A program made the position numbers and the translations under genes. 64,000 nucleotides of DNA from Neorhizobium alkalisoli (GTDB lineage: Bacteria; Pseudomonadota; Alphaproteobacteria; Rhizobiales; Rhizobiaceae): NCBI RefSeq assembly GCF_002968635.1, contig NZ_PVBN01000004.1, positions 124,001-188,000 of the forward strand. Direction: 5' to 3'. Within the stretch, counting starts at the first letter, position 1. Each line of letters opens with the position of its first letter. The notes under the pieces were generated by a model. It searched no databases, was not told the DNA's origin, and worked only from the letters and a program-made list of their open reading frames with translations. Positions 26,092-35,407 of this stretch are shown piece by piece.

Positions 26092-26916
26092 ATGCGCCTT
26101 TTGTTTCTCGGTGACATGGTGGGCAAGACCGGCCGTACGGCGGTCTGGGAAAAGCTGCCCGGCCTCGTCTCCGACCTGAAGCTCGATTTCGTCATCGTCA
26201 ACGGCGAAAATGCCGCCGGCGGTTTCGGCATCACCGAAGATATCTTCCTCGAGACGATCAATGCCGGCGCCGACGTGGTGACGACCGGCAACCATGTCTG
26301 GGACCAGAAGGACGCGGTCGGTTTCGCGGGCCGGCACGACCAGTTTCTCCGGCCCGCCAACTATCCGGCCGGCACGCCGGGCAGGGGCTCCGGCCTCTAT
26401 TACGGCCGGAACGGTGCGCGGGTGCTGGTCGCCAACATCATGGGCCGCGTCTTCATGCATCCGGAACTGGACGACCCGTTCAAGAGCGCCGAGGTCATCC
26501 TTGCGGCCTGCCCATTGAAGGAACAGGCGGATGCGATCGTCTTCGATTTCCATGCGGAGGCGACCAGCGAAAAACAGTGCTTCGGGCATTTCGTCGATGG
26601 CCGCGCCAGCCTCGTGGTCGGCACGCATACGCATGTGCCAACGGCCGACTGCCAGATCCTGAACGGTGGCACGGGCTACATGTCGGATGCCGGCATGTGC
26701 GGCGATTACGACTCCTCGCTTGGCATGGACAAGGAGGAACCGCTCAACCGCTTCATCTCGAAGATGCCGAAAGGCCGGTTCGAGGCGGCGACCGGGCCTG
26801 CCACCATCTGTGGCCTCGGCATCGAGATTTCCGATTCCACCGGTCTTGCCGAAAAGATCGCGCCGCTCCGGATCGGCCCGAGGCTGGCCGAAACCATTCC
26901 GCCGTTCTGGAATTGA
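26092..26916 (+). CDS. ymdB: YmdB/TIGR00282-type metallophosphoesterase
   Basis: A 274-residue calcineurin-fold protein. Metal-site motifs: 'LFLGDMVGKTGR' (Asp8), 'VNGENAAGGFGIT' (Glu39-Asn40), 'TTGNHVWDQ' (Asn-His at about 67-68), 'VDGRASLVVGTHTHVPTAD' (His pair at about 180). In Bacillus YmdB is a cyclic-nucleotide phosphodiesterase; in alphaproteobacteria the role is not settled. It follows the cyclo-ligase by 26 bases and ends at a shared terminator. Confidence 0.85.
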   Translation: MRLLFLGDMVGKTGRTAVWEKLPGLVSDLKLDFVIVNGENAAGGFGITEDIFLETINAGADVVTTGNHVWDQKDAVGFAGRHDQFLRPANYPAGTPGRGSGLYYGRNGARVLVANIMGRVFMHPELDDPFKSAEVILAACPLKEQADAIVFDFHAEATSEKQCFGHFVDGRASLVVGTHTHVPTADCQILNGGTGYMSDAGMCGDYDSSLGMDKEEPLNRFISKMPKGRFEAATGPATICGLGIEISDSTGLAEKIAPLRIGPRLAETIPPFWN

Positions 26917-26921
26917 GAAAT

Positions 26922-26948
26922 TGGCTGGAAGCACAATGCTTCCAGCCA
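26922..26948. terminator. Bidirectional terminator
   Basis: Perfect 11-bp arms TGGCTGGAAGC and GCTTCCAGCCA around ACAAT, between the convergent ymdB-like and manganese catalase genes. No long T-run on either side. Confidence 0.75.
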
Positions 26949-26955
26949 GACTTCT

Positions 26956-27882
26956 CTAGCGGGATTTCTGGTAGAGTTTCTGGGCGATCTCGAACATTTC
27001 CTCCGGAGCATAGTCGGGAGTGAAGGCCGAAGGCACGCCGACAAGCTGCTGGATCTTTCCTCCTTCAGGCATCCCATCAATCACTTCGAGTTCGCCTGGC
27101 GGGTCGGTGGGCAAGGTCACTTCGCCGTTCCCCCATATGCCGGCCATTTCCTTGTAGTCGTTGGGGCTGAAAGTGTAGAGGCGGCGATGCGAGCCCTCGT
27201 CGAGATATTTCTGGCTCTCCGGAATTTTGCTCAGCGGAATATTCGGTGTGGGCAGAAATTTTTCGATCTCGACACCCGTGATCTTCTTCAGCGCAAGCGC
27301 GTAGGCGTGTGCATGAACAGATCCTCGCACCAGAAGATAACCGCAGACCTCCCGACCGGTCGGATCAGAAAGCGTCTCGTAGACGCGGAGCTTGTGGAGA
27401 CGCGCGCCGCATTCCAGATGGAAGTTGTGCAGCAGGTCCAAAACGACGTTGCCGGTCGTCGTGATGAAGTCGTTGTTCCAAGAAACGCCGTTGCTGTTGA
27501 CCGGCATCGCGCCGCCGCCTCCGGAGAGAAAAGCCGCAGCCAGGCGGATATCCTTCATATCCTCAAAGGGGGCTCCGGAGATATCTCCGCCGTCACCGGC
27601 ATCGCCATCCGGGATGTCGGGGCCGTTGTTCAACATCGCTACGCCGTTGCTTACGAGCTCGACGTGACCGAGTTCCTCGGCCGTTATGGCCGCGACGAGG
27701 CTGTAAAAGGGCCGGAGCTTTTCCTTGGAACGGAAATTGAAGCTTTGGAACATATAGTTCCCGAGCGTTGACATCTCGCCGTACTTGCCTCCCAGCAGCT
27801 CCTGCAGGGCTGCGGCTGCATTGGGATCGGCGCGCTTGGGTGCCGGGAGTGCGGCTTGCAGTTGGTCTACTCGCATAAACAT
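26956..27882 (-). CDS. Manganese catalase family protein
   Basis: A 308-residue ferritin-like four-helix protein. Dimanganese ligand motifs are visible: the first Glu in 'AALQELLGGKYGEMSTLGNY', 'AITAEELGHVELVS' (E-x2-H, about 69-76), 'DLLHNFHLECGARLHKLRVYE' and 'RGSVHAHAYALAL'. The Gly/Asp-rich loop 'DIPDGDAGDGGD' and C-terminal extension suit non-haem catalases. Start ATG 27882 with AGAGGAAC seven bases upstream; a longer reading to 27972 lacks a ribosome site. It would remove hydrogen peroxide in the cytoplasm. Confidence 0.85.
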   Translation of the reverse strand: MFMRVDQLQAALPAPKRADPNAAAALQELLGGKYGEMSTLGNYMFQSFNFRSKEKLRPFYSLVAAITAEELGHVELVSNGVAMLNNGPDIPDGDAGDGGDISGAPFEDMKDIRLAAAFLSGGGGAMPVNSNGVSWNNDFITTTGNVVLDLLHNFHLECGARLHKLRVYETLSDPTGREVCGYLLVRGSVHAHAYALALKKITGVEIEKFLPTPNIPLSKIPESQKYLDEGSHRRLYTFSPNDYKEMAGIWGNGEVTLPTDPPGELEVIDGMPEGGKIQQLVGVPSAFTPDYAPEEMFEIAQKLYQKSR

Positions 27883-28002
27883 CGGGACGTTCCTCTGATT
27901 GAAGTCCGACCCCAACAATGCTGACAACCTAAAGTTCCGCCTGGAGATCCGGCGGAACTGTGCTTTCGGCAAAACGCGAGATCCTGCCGGCGTCTTTGCG
28001 GC

Positions 28003-28734
28003 CTAAAGTGCTTCTTCAAACAGTGTCAGCAGGCGCTTGAAGTGCCGCTCGGAGCCTGCCTGGTCATAAACGCTGTGATCCGGCACGGTCCAGCCGTGTG
28101 CCATGCCGACGTAATTTTCGATCGCATGATCGACACCGCCGATGCGGAGCGCTTCGGCCAGACGAGCCGATTGTTCCGGTGGGAAACTGTTGTCGACACC
28201 CGCCACGCCCACATAGACGCGCGCCTTGATCTTGTCGGCGAGCCGATGCGGGCTGTCTTCCGCGTCGCTTGCGAGATTGCCGCCGTGGAAGCTCGCGGCG
28301 GCCTTGATGCGGTCGGGATAGCGGGCGGCGGCGGTGAGCGCGCGGGCGCCCCCCATGCAGTAGCCGACCGCGCCGATCGCCCCCGTCGCGCCTTCCCGGG
28401 TGAGCGTGTCGATAAAGGTCTCGCTATCCCGGGCGGTCAGTTCCTGGGGGATAGCCTGCATCATCGACCGGATCTTCGTCTTGGACTCCTCCTCGCTGAA
28501 GGCGGTCTTCGGGTTGAACGGACCATAGGAGCCCGACCGATAATAGAGATCGGGCACGAGCACCGCGTAGCCCGCATCGGCAATCCGCTGCCCCATATCG
28601 TAGAGGGCCTCGCGCGGCCCGAAGGCATCCATATAGAGGATGACGCCCTTGTCGGTCCGGGTGCCGCTGTCGGCCCTGATGACGGTGGCCTTGGCGATGC
28701 CATCGGCGGTCCTGATCTCAATGCCATGCTTCAT
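28003..28734 (-). CDS. Dienelactone hydrolase family protein
   Basis: A 243-residue alpha/beta hydrolase. The nucleophile is cysteine in 'GAVGYCMGGARAL' (about 123), the acid lies in 'VYVGVAGVDNSFPPEQ' and the histidine in 'YVGMAHGWTVPD' (about 213), the DLH triad. 'ILYMDAFGPR' gives the oxyanion region. No aromatic-degradation genes are near, so the substrate is unknown. ATG 28734 follows AGGAG closely. Confidence 0.85.
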   Translation of the reverse strand: MKHGIEIRTADGIAKATVIRADSGTRTDKGVILYMDAFGPREALYDMGQRIADAGYAVLVPDLYYRSGSYGPFNPKTAFSEEESKTKIRSMMQAIPQELTARDSETFIDTLTREGATGAIGAVGYCMGGARALTAAARYPDRIKAAASFHGGNLASDAEDSPHRLADKIKARVYVGVAGVDNSFPPEQSARLAEALRIGGVDHAIENYVGMAHGWTVPDHSVYDQAGSERHFKRLLTLFEEAL

Positions 28735-28934
28735 GAGAGGCTCCTTTCAACAGGTTGCAGTTCAGCCGCCGGGCGAGCTGCATCGGGGCAGTCCAGCTTG
28801 TCATTAATCAATTCCGGGGGCTTCACCAATGACAGAATTGTGAGGGGGTGCGGGACAGTTCGATCTGGACCGGCCTTGAGCATTGCCGCATCTTTCGCGC
28901 GGGAATGAGCAGGAACGCAGTTCTTGGGAGTGGC

Positions 28935-29783
28935 ATGATGCTACGGGCTCTCGCATTCGGTCTGGCCGGTTTCTTCCTTTCGGCCCTAGCCGCGCCGGCG
29001 CAGGATGGCGGACTACCCGTCAGCCAGTGCCAGGCGATAGCTCAGAAACTCCCTGGCGTCATGTTCGCGAGCTTCAAACCGCCGGGCCCGCAATTCGCCC
29101 AGGCGCAGAAGAACCTTGCCCTTGCGGAAAGGGAGGAGGTGAATATCACCTTCGTCGGCCATTCCACCTATTTCATCGAAACTCCTGAAGGCATAGGCAT
29201 CGCGACGGATTATAGCGGCGTCTATCAGCCGTCGCGGCTACCGGATGTGGTAACGATGAACAAGGCGCATTCCACTCACTACTCGCTCCAGCCGGACCCG
29301 AAGATCCCGCATGTCCTGCATGGCTGGAGCGACGTTCCGGGCGAGAAGGCCGAGCATCGGCTGATGGTGGGAGATGCCTATATCCGCAATGTCGTTTCGG
29401 ACATCCGCTCCTGGGGAGGCGGCGTCGAGGAAAACGCCAATTCGATCTTCATCTTTGAAATCTCCGGCCTCTGCATCGGTCATCTCGGCCATCTGCATTT
29501 CGAACTCACCGAGGCGCAATATACCGAGATCGGCAGACTGGATATCCTGATGGTGCCGGTGGACGGCGGTCTGACCATGGGGGCGGACAGCATGAGCCGT
29601 GTCGTGCAGCGGCTGCGCTCGTCGCTGATCCTGCCGATGCATCGGTGGGGGCCGCCGCTCGACAATTTCCTCGCCATGTTCGATGGCCGCTTCGACATCG
29701 CCTATGCCAAGGAGCAGACCATCAAGGTTTCGATGCGCAGCCTGCCGAAAAAGCCGACCATCCTGGTGCCGCAGGGGCTTTGA
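28935..29783 (+). CDS. Exported metallo-beta-lactamase-fold hydrolase
   Basis: A 282-residue protein with a signal peptide 'MMLRALAFGLAGFFLSALAAPAQD' (cleavage near 22-25). The fold is of the UlaG/lactonase type: 'VNITFVGHSTYFIETPEGIGIATDYSG' (His at about 74) and 'GLCIGHLGHLHFEL' (His pair) and 'LMVPVDGG', with a late 'ILPMHRWGPPL'. The canonical HxHxDH motif is not seen. Start 28935 is preferred over 28848 and 28905 since GGGAG is 5 bases upstream and the signal peptide begins there. Confidence 0.72.
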   Translation: MMLRALAFGLAGFFLSALAAPAQDGGLPVSQCQAIAQKLPGVMFASFKPPGPQFAQAQKNLALAEREEVNITFVGHSTYFIETPEGIGIATDYSGVYQPSRLPDVVTMNKAHSTHYSLQPDPKIPHVLHGWSDVPGEKAEHRLMVGDAYIRNVVSDIRSWGGGVEENANSIFIFEISGLCIGHLGHLHFELTEAQYTEIGRLDILMVPVDGGLTMGADSMSRVVQRLRSSLILPMHRWGPPLDNFLAMFDGRFDIAYAKEQTIKVSMRSLPKKPTILVPQGL

Positions 29784-29807
29784 GCCCCTGCCTGTGCATC
29801 CAGTCTG

Positions 29808-30320
29808 CTAGTGGAACTGCGGGAAGGCGAGATGCTGCTTGACGCCGACCTCCGGCGTCTTCTCGTCCTGGAGATTGGCCTTGGCGATCTCCCAGCCGAA
29901 TTTCAGCGAACTGTCGGTGGACGCCCAGATTTCTGCATCCTCGACCCGCAGGGCCAGCATGGTCAGCATCGGATCGTCCTTGCCGTTCTCATACCAGGCC
30001 GCAGTCACGGCGCTCCAGTACTCATCGATCTTGGCGGGGTCCTTGCGGATTTCCAGGGGGCCGGTGAGGCAGGCGTGGTAATCGTGATCCTTGCCGACGA
30101 CGCAGAAATGCGCCTTGGAGCCTGCGCGGATCGCCCGCGCCAGATGCGTGTCGGTCTTGGTGAAGAACCAGATCGTGTTGGTCTTTCGGTCGACATTCGG
30201 CGCCATCGGCTGGAAATGCATGTGGGAGCCTTCGATACCGAGCATGCCGGCATGGATATTGCTGATCTCGTCCCAGAGCTGACGTTCCGGCGCTTCGCGG
30301 GCTTCAGTAAGGCTAGCCAT
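29808..30320 (-). CDS. Pyridoxamine-5'-phosphate-oxidase-fold protein (general stress protein 26 type)
   Basis: A 170-residue split-barrel flavin-binding-like protein: '[20 protein letters not shown]', '[18 protein letters not shown]', '[20 protein letters not shown]', then a terminal '[19 protein letters not shown]'. This is the pattern of the GSP26-type PPOX group, which binds FMN or FAD rather than making PLP. ATG 30320 has AGGAGA at about 6 bases. Convergent with the MBL-fold gene. Confidence 0.8.
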   Translation of the reverse strand: MASLTEAREAPERQLWDEISNIHAGMLGIEGSHMHFQPMAPNVDRKTNTIWFFTKTDTHLARAIRAGSKAHFCVVGKDHDYHACLTGPLEIRKDPAKIDEYWSAVTAAWYENGKDDPMLTMLALRVEDAEIWASTDSSLKFGWEIAKANLQDEKTPEVGVKQHLAFPQFH

Positions 30321-30489
30321 CGAGTGTCTCCTTGTTGTTTGCCAAGGTGACAAAACGACAAGCTTTTGCCTTTGTTCCGGCATTCCGCTCCTCGAAAAGC
30401 CTCCCGATCCACCGCAAAATGCCTTGAACGGCCAAGGCTTCGAAATTATAAGGCGCCATTCCAAACAAGCTAAAAGTGTCAGGGGTGCC

Positions 30490-31236
30490 ATGGCTGGCCA
30501 TTCACAGTTCAAAAACATCATGCACCGCAAGGGCAAGCAGGACTCGATCCGCTCGAAGATGTTCTCCAAGCTTGCCCGCGAAATCACGGTTGCGGCCAAG
30601 GCAGGTCTGCCCGACCCGGCGATGAATGCGGCGTTGCGTCTGGCGATCCAGAACGCCAAGGCGCAATCGATGCCGAAGGACAATATCGACCGCGCCATCA
30701 AGAAGGCGTCCGGTGCGGATGCGGAAAACTACGATTCCGTCCGCTACGAGGGTTACGGTCCCGGCGGTACGGCGGTCATAGTCGAGGCGCTGACCGACAA
30801 CCGCAACCGCACGGCCTCCAACGTCCGCTCGATCTTCACCAAGGCCGGCGGCGCGCTCGGCGAAACCGGCTCGGTTTCCTTCTCCTTCGACCATGTGGGC
30901 GAGATCACCTACAAGGCGAGTGTCGGCGACGCTGACAAGGTGATGGAAGCGGCGATCGAAGCCGGCGCCGACGACGTGACCTCCGACGAGGACGGCCACA
31001 CGATCATCTGCGCCTTCGAAAGCCTCGGCGAAGTGTCGAAGGCGCTGGAAGCCACGCTCGGCGAGGCCGAGACCGTCAAGGCGATCTGGAAGCCGCAGAA
31101 CACGATCGAAGTCGACCAGGAAAAGGCGGAATCGCTCCTGAAGCTGATCGACAACCTGGACGACGACGACGACGTGCAGAACGTCTATTCGAATTTCGAG
31201 GTTTCCGACGAGGTCATGGCCAAGCTCTCGGCTTGA
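30490..31236 (+). CDS. yebC: YebC/TACO1-family protein
   Basis: A 248-residue cytoplasmic protein beginning [18 protein letters not shown], the family hallmark, with '[21 protein letters not shown]' at about 88-108 and an Asp-rich '[17 protein letters not shown]' near the end. YebC proteins relieve ribosome stalling or act as regulators; yebC is conserved next to ruvC in many bacteria, as here (2.2 kb away). Confidence 0.94.
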   Translation: MAGHSQFKNIMHRKGKQDSIRSKMFSKLAREITVAAKAGLPDPAMNAALRLAIQNAKAQSMPKDNIDRAIKKASGADAENYDSVRYEGYGPGGTAVIVEALTDNRNRTASNVRSIFTKAGGALGETGSVSFSFDHVGEITYKASVGDADKVMEAAIEAGADDVTSDEDGHTIICAFESLGEVSKALEATLGEAETVKAIWKPQNTIEVDQEKAESLLKLIDNLDDDDDVQNVYSNFEVSDEVMAKLSA

Positions 31237-31261
31237 GATTCCTCCTGACGATATTTGGAAG

Positions 31262-31293
31262 CGGGCCGGCTCGACCGGCCCGTTCTGTTTTTC
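31262..31293 (+). terminator. Terminator of yebC
   Basis: CGGGCCGG (31262-31269) pairs with CCGGCCCG (31275-31282) around CTCGA and is followed by TTCTGTTTTT. It overlaps the stop of the convergent LLM gene. Confidence 0.88.
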
Positions 31294-32293
31294 AGGCTTT
31301 CACCTTCTCCATCATCGGCAGGCTCGCGAACAGCTCAACCGAGCGGAGCCGCGCGTCGACGTCGTGGATCGGCATGGAGATGATCAGCTCGTCCGCCTGG
31401 GTTTCTTTGAGGAAGTCCTTGAGTTTTGCTTCGATGGTCGGCACCGAACCGACGGCGGCATAGCGCAGTGTGTGCTCGACACTCATCTTCTCCATGGGGG
31501 TCCAGAAGCCCTCCATGCTGTCGACCGGCTTTGGAAAGCGGGTGCGGACGTTCTTGCGCAGGTTTACGAACTGCTGCTGCGAGGATGTGAAGAGCCGCTC
31601 AGCCTCGTCGTCCGTTTCCGCCGCCACCCCCATGACGCCGACCATCACATAGGGTTTTTCGTGCTCGATCGAGGGCTGGAACCGCTCGCGATAGATGGCA
31701 ATCGCATCCAGCAGCATGTCCGGCGCGAAATGGGAGGCAAAGGCATAGGGCAGGCCGAGGGCGGCGGCGAGATGGGCGCTGTAGAGGCTTGAACCCAGCA
31801 GCCAGATCGGGACATGCGCATCCATGCCGGGGACGGCCAGCAATGCCTGGTCCTTCTCGGGCGCGCCAAACAGCCGCTGCAGTTCGAGGATGTCGTGCGG
31901 AAAGTTCTCGGCGCCGGCGTCGAGATTGCGGCGAAGGGCGCTTGCAGTGCGCATGTCGGTACCCGGCGCCCGGCCGAGGCCGAGATCGACGCGACCGGGG
32001 AGCAGGGCCTCCAGCGTTCCGAACTGTTCGGCGATGACGAGCGGCGAGTGGTTGGGCAGCATGATGCCCCCCGAGCCGACACGGATCGTTTTGGTTGCCG
32101 CGCCGACATGCGAAATCACCAGAGAGGTGGCGGCGCTTGCAATGCCCGGCATGCCGTGATGCTCGGCAAGCCAGACCCGCTTGTAGCCTTGCTCCTCCGC
32201 TTTGATCGCCAGGCGGCGAGACTGATCGAGCGCGTCGCGCACGGAATAACCGTCACCAATCGGTGAAAGATCGAGAATGGAAAAGGGAATCAT
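31292..32293 (-). CDS. LLM-class flavin-dependent oxidoreductase (luciferase-like)
   Basis: A 333-residue bacterial-luciferase-fold protein: '[14 protein letters not shown]' start, '[20 protein letters not shown]', '[22 protein letters not shown]', '[10 protein letters not shown]' and '[16 protein letters not shown]'. This is the group-1 LLM type (MsnO8/YceB-like) that uses reduced FMN and oxygen. Substrate unknown. ATG 32293 has AGGA at 8 bases; a GTG two codons upstream is possible. Confidence 0.87.
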   Translation of the reverse strand: MIPFSILDLSPIGDGYSVRDALDQSRRLAIKAEEQGYKRVWLAEHHGMPGIASAATSLVISHVGAATKTIRVGSGGIMLPNHSPLVIAEQFGTLEALLPGRVDLGLGRAPGTDMRTASALRRNLDAGAENFPHDILELQRLFGAPEKDQALLAVPGMDAHVPIWLLGSSLYSAHLAAALGLPYAFASHFAPDMLLDAIAIYRERFQPSIEHEKPYVMVGVMGVAAETDDEAERLFTSSQQQFVNLRKNVRTRFPKPVDSMEGFWTPMEKMSVEHTLRYAAVGSVPTIEAKLKDFLKETQADELIISMPIHDVDARLRSVELFASLPMMEKVKA

Positions 32294-32389
32294 CTGCACG
32301 TCCTGGGAGGCGGGATAAGCGACAAGATATTCGACTTATCTAGGCAGCCCGGTGCAGGAATACGACCCCCGGCAATCGAAAACGAAAGC

Positions 32390-32415
32390 AAGAAAAAGGG
32401 CCGCGTCGGCGGCCC
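32390..32415 (-). terminator. Terminator of the MCP-like gene
   Basis: GGGCCGC (32398-32404) pairs with GCGGCCC (32409-32415) around GTCG; the minus strand continues TTTTTCTT. Confidence 0.88.
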
Positions 32416-32422
32416 CCGGGAA

Positions 32423-33283
32423 TCACGACTTGACGAGCCTCAGATGAAGGCCTCGCGGACCAGGGCCGTGCGGGCCTGAACCATGCGGATCGGGATCGTG
32501 CGGCGGCTCGACGATGACCGTGACCCGGGCAAAGCGGCTCGCCTTCTGATCGATCTCGGCAATCTGCCGGTCGACGCGGTCAAGCGTCAGGGTTGTCATG
32601 TCCGCCTTCAGGCTCACGCTGCGCCGAGACTTTGCGATCTCGTTCAGGTCGTCGTAGATCGAGGATCCGGTTTCAACCTGCCCTTGCGCCGTCTCCGACA
32701 GCGTGCCGAGATGGTCGGTCAGGGCGTCCAGATAAAGACAAAGAGCGTCCAGTTCCCGGCCGACCTGCTGCGTCGCCGAAGACAGCGCTTCATGGCGCTC
32801 GGTGGCTATCTGGCCGGCTTGGTCTTCGCCCATTTCAGCGATGAGCTTCAGTGCGGTTTCGACTGCTTCCCTGGGTCTGCCAATGTCGAGCTGGGCATTC
32901 TGGGCGATTGCCGCTGCGTGTTGGGCGCGAGTCTTCTGTTCACGAAGACGCTGGGTCAGGGTGCCGACGGCTGCGACCGTCTTGGACAGCTGGTGGGCGT
33001 GTTCCGTATCGGTTTCGGCGGCCTGCTTGGCCGCCCTTCGCAGCGTATCGGACTCCTCACGCAGAAGGCGGGCATTGCCGACGACCGAATCCATGGTGCC
33101 GTTGAGGGCATTCAGGCCGCGATTGAAATCCCGGCGCATTCCTTCCCATTGAGCGGGGAAAAGGGTGTCCAGCGTTGTGCTCAGGTCCCCGGCGGCAAAC
33201 CGTCTCAGGCCGCTGTCCAACGCGTTGACGACGACGCGCATCTGCTGCAATTCCAATTCATTCCGATCTCGATCCCGTATCAT
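32423..33283 (-). CDS. HAMP-containing coiled-coil protein without MCP signalling hairpin
   Basis: A 286-residue soluble protein. Residues 10-65 ('VVNALDSGLRRFAAGDLSTTLDTLFPAQWEGMRRDFNRGLNALN') match the second HAMP and linker seen in rhizobial chemoreceptors, and residues 70-230 form a long coiled coil. The conserved MCP tip and CheA/CheW contact sequence are absent, as are membrane segments. The C-terminus is a Pro/His/Gly-rich tail. It may be a relic of a chemoreceptor or a small scaffold; unknown otherwise. Divergent from ruvC. Confidence 0.6.
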   Translation of the reverse strand: MIRDRDRNELELQQMRVVVNALDSGLRRFAAGDLSTTLDTLFPAQWEGMRRDFNRGLNALNGTMDSVVGNARLLREESDTLRRAAKQAAETDTEHAHQLSKTVAAVGTLTQRLREQKTRAQHAAAIAQNAQLDIGRPREAVETALKLIAEMGEDQAGQIATERHEALSSATQQVGRELDALCLYLDALTDHLGTLSETAQGQVETGSSIYDDLNEIAKSRRSVSLKADMTTLTLDRVDRQIAEIDQKASRFARVTVIVEPPHDPDPHGSGPHGPGPRGLHLRLVKS

Positions 33284-33478
33284 TCGGGCGGCTCCTTATG
33301 CTTCGGCCCCCCTTTCTGACTAAGCAACGCGGTGAAAGAAAGTCGGTTGCCCAATTTGGGGCGGTTCTGCCCAAAAGCTTTTCGATATGGTTAACGACGA
33401 TGGGGGTATCGAGCGCGAGCACCGTCGGACCCGTTGGCCCACATGGCGCCTTCTGCGGCAAGGCGGTAGTGTGGTTGA

Positions 33479-33988
33479 ATGACACAAGCGATTCGCATCA
33501 TCGGCATCGATCCGGGCCTTCGCCGCACCGGCTGGGGCATTATCGAGACTCTGGGAAACAGCCTGCGTTTCGTCGCTTCCGGCACCGTCACTTCGGACGG
33601 GGATATGGACCTTGCCTCCCGCCTCTGCCAACTCCATGATGGTCTGGCTGAAGTGGTGCATGCCTACAAGCCGGATGAGGCCGCCGTCGAGCAGACCTTC
33701 GTCAACAAGGATGCGGTGGCGACGCTGAAACTCGGGCAGGCGAGGGGTGTCGTCATGCTGGTGCCGGCACGGGCCGGTTTGCCGGTCGCCGAATATGCGC
33801 CGAACGCGGTCAAGAAATCCGTCATCGGTGTTGGACATGGCGAAAAGCAGCAGATCCACATGATGCTGAAGATCCTGATGCCCAAGGCCGAATTCAAGGG
33901 CAACGACGCCGCCGACGCGCTGGCGATCGCCATCTGCCATGCCCATAACCGCGGCGGTCACCGCATGCGCGCCGCTCTTGCCGGTTAA
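33479..33988 (+). CDS. ruvC: Holliday junction resolvase RuvC
   Basis: A 169-residue endonuclease. Catalytic acids are in place: Asp11 ('[14 protein letters not shown]'), Glu71 ('[12 protein letters not shown]') and the Asp residues of '[16 protein letters not shown]' near 140. It cuts four-way junctions held by RuvAB. In this genome a VapBC-type module separates it from ruvA. Confidence 0.96.
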   Translation: MTQAIRIIGIDPGLRRTGWGIIETLGNSLRFVASGTVTSDGDMDLASRLCQLHDGLAEVVHAYKPDEAAVEQTFVNKDAVATLKLGQARGVVMLVPARAGLPVAEYAPNAVKKSVIGVGHGEKQQIHMMLKILMPKAEFKGNDAADALAIAICHAHNRGGHRMRAALAG

Positions 33989-33996
33989 GTTTGTTC

Positions 33997-34043
33997 TTGA
34001 CTTGTTCCCGTCTGCCCCATAAGTAATACCTGAGAGGTATTAC
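33997..34043 (+). promoter_or_regulatory. Promoter-operator of the first vapBC module
   Basis: TTGACT (33997-34002), 17 bases, TAAGTA (34020-34025). An inverted repeat GTAATACC (34023-34030) / GGTATTAC (34036-34043) with a 5-base spacer overlaps the -10 and runs to the start codon at 34045, burying the ribosome site GAGAGG. A likely antitoxin autorepression site. Confidence 0.72.
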
Positions 34044-34044
34044 C

Positions 34045-34305
34045 ATGCGCGTTACCGAAAAAGGCCAGGTCACAATCCCCAAGAATGTCCGAGACCGGCT
34101 GAATATCGGCCCGGGTTCGGAGGTGGATTTCGTCATGTCCGACGAGGGTGTGATGTTGGTGAAGACGGGGGCCGGCCGCGACGAGTTCGAAAGCTTTGAG
34201 GAATGGGCAAAAAGCGTCGAAGGCAAGCTTGATACCGGCGGAATGACCACCGACGAATATATGGAATGGCTTCGGGGACCGCGTGATGACCTCGACCGTC
34301 GTTGA
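34045..34305 (+). CDS. vapB: AbrB/MazE-type antitoxin (VapB), first module
   Basis: An 86-residue protein. Residues 1-45 are a SpoVT-AbrB swapped-hairpin DNA-binding domain ('MRVTEKGQVTIPKNVRDRLNIGPGSEVDFVM'). The remainder is acidic and holds the toxin-wrapping helix 'FESFEEWAKSVEGKLDTGG'. The toxin ATG lies inside its last seven codons, so they are translationally coupled. Confidence 0.88.
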   Translation: MRVTEKGQVTIPKNVRDRLNIGPGSEVDFVMSDEGVMLVKTGAGRDEFESFEEWAKSVEGKLDTGGMTTDEYMEWLRGPRDDLDRR

Positions 34306-34702
34306 CACGAACATACTGATCGACGTGCTCGGCCCGGCTACACCTTTAAGGATATGGTCGCTCTCCGCCCTTAAGCGCTGCCTTGATGAAGGGGATCTCA
34401 TCCTCTGCCCGATCATATGGTCCGAGCTTTCAGCCTCGCCGCTGACCGAGCTGGAAATCAATCTGGCCTTCGGCTGGCTCGATCTGAAGCGGGAGCCGCT
34501 TTCCTATGAAGCCGCCTATCAGGCGGGGAAGGCTCATTTCGCCTATCGCAAGGCGGGTGGGCTGCGGGAGCGTACGCTTCCCGACTTTCTGATCGGCGCC
34601 CATGCGGCCGTTCGATCGCACCGCTTGCTGACACGCGACCCCGCCCGCTACCGCGCCTATTTCCCCGGGCTCGACATCATCTCTCCCGAAACCCATCCCT
34701 GA
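34286..34702 (+). CDS. vapC: PIN-domain toxin (VapC), first module
   Basis: A 138-residue PIN ribonuclease. The four acids are intact: 'VVDTNILIDVL' (first Asp), 'WSELSAS' (Glu), 'LPDFLIGAHA' (Asp) and 'LLTRDPARYRAYFP' (Asp), so an active toxin is expected; VapC enzymes cut tRNA or rRNA. It overlaps vapB by 20 bases; a GTG one codon upstream is an alternative start. Ends 12 bases before ruvA. Confidence 0.87.
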   Translation: MTSTVVDTNILIDVLGPATPLRIWSLSALKRCLDEGDLILCPIIWSELSASPLTELEINLAFGWLDLKREPLSYEAAYQAGKAHFAYRKAGGLRERTLPDFLIGAHAAVRSHRLLTRDPARYRAYFPGLDIISPETHP

Positions 34703-34714
34703 CGGACTTCTTTC

Positions 34715-35332
34715 ATGATCGGCAAGCTCAAAGGCACCATCGACGAAATCGGCGACGACTACGTGCTCGTCGATGTGCATGGTGTCTGTTATGAAGTCTT
34801 CTGTTCCTCGCGCGTGTTGTCGAAGATGGGATCGGTGGGCGAGGCAATCGTGCTGTTCATAGAGACCTATGTTCGCGAGGACCAGTTCAAGCTGTTCGGC
34901 TTTCTGACGGCGCTGGAGCGGGAGTGGTTCAACCTCCTGCAGAGCGTGCAGGGTGTCGGCGCCAAGGTGGCGCTTGCCGTTCTGTCGGTCTTGACGCCTT
35001 CCGAGCTCGCCAACGCGATCGCGCTGCAGGACAAGACCTCCGTTTCGCGCGCGCCGGGTGTAGGCCCCAAGGTGGCGATGCGCATCGTTACGGAGTTGAA
35101 GAACAAGGCTCCCGCCTTTGCCGGGGAGGCTTCCGCCACTATCGGGCTCAAGCAGGAGATCGGCGAGGGCGTGGCTTCCGCCCCGGTTGCCGACGCGGTT
35201 TCGGCGCTCACCAATCTCGGTTATTCGCGGGATCAGGCCGCGAATGCGGTCGCCGCGGCTCTCAAGAACGGCGGCGAAGGGGCCGACAGCGCCAAGCTCA
35301 TCCGGCTGGGACTGAAGGAACTGGCGCGATGA
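34715..35332 (+). CDS. ruvA: Holliday junction DNA helicase subunit RuvA
   Basis: A 205-residue protein: N-terminal OB fold '[28 protein letters not shown]', two helix-hairpin-helix motifs ('[17 protein letters not shown]' and '[19 protein letters not shown]', about 70-130) and a C-terminal RuvB-binding domain ('[20 protein letters not shown]'). Tetramers hold the Holliday junction. It starts 12 bases after vapC, so it may share that transcript. Confidence 0.96.
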   Translation: MIGKLKGTIDEIGDDYVLVDVHGVCYEVFCSSRVLSKMGSVGEAIVLFIETYVREDQFKLFGFLTALEREWFNLLQSVQGVGAKVALAVLSVLTPSELANAIALQDKTSVSRAPGVGPKVAMRIVTELKNKAPAFAGEASATIGLKQEIGEGVASAPVADAVSALTNLGYSRDQAANAVAAALKNGGEGADSAKLIRLGLKELAR

Positions 35333-35340
35333 TCGGCGGT

Positions 35341-35407
35341 TTGTGGAGATTTCGGAAATCTGCTATATTTTCTGCCAAATCTAATTTTGTTGGAGAATTT
35401 CAGAAAT
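35341..35407 (+). promoter_or_regulatory. Promoter and paired operators of the second vapBC module
   Basis: TTGTGG (35341-35346), 17 bases, TATATT (35364-35369) with an upstream TG one base away (extended -10). ATTTC-N-GAAAT occurs twice: ATTTCGGAAAT (35349-35359), between -35 and -10, and ATTTCAGAAAT (35397-35407), which overlaps the start codon at 35406. The pair is 48 bases apart, near a multiple of helical turns. Confidence 0.72.
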
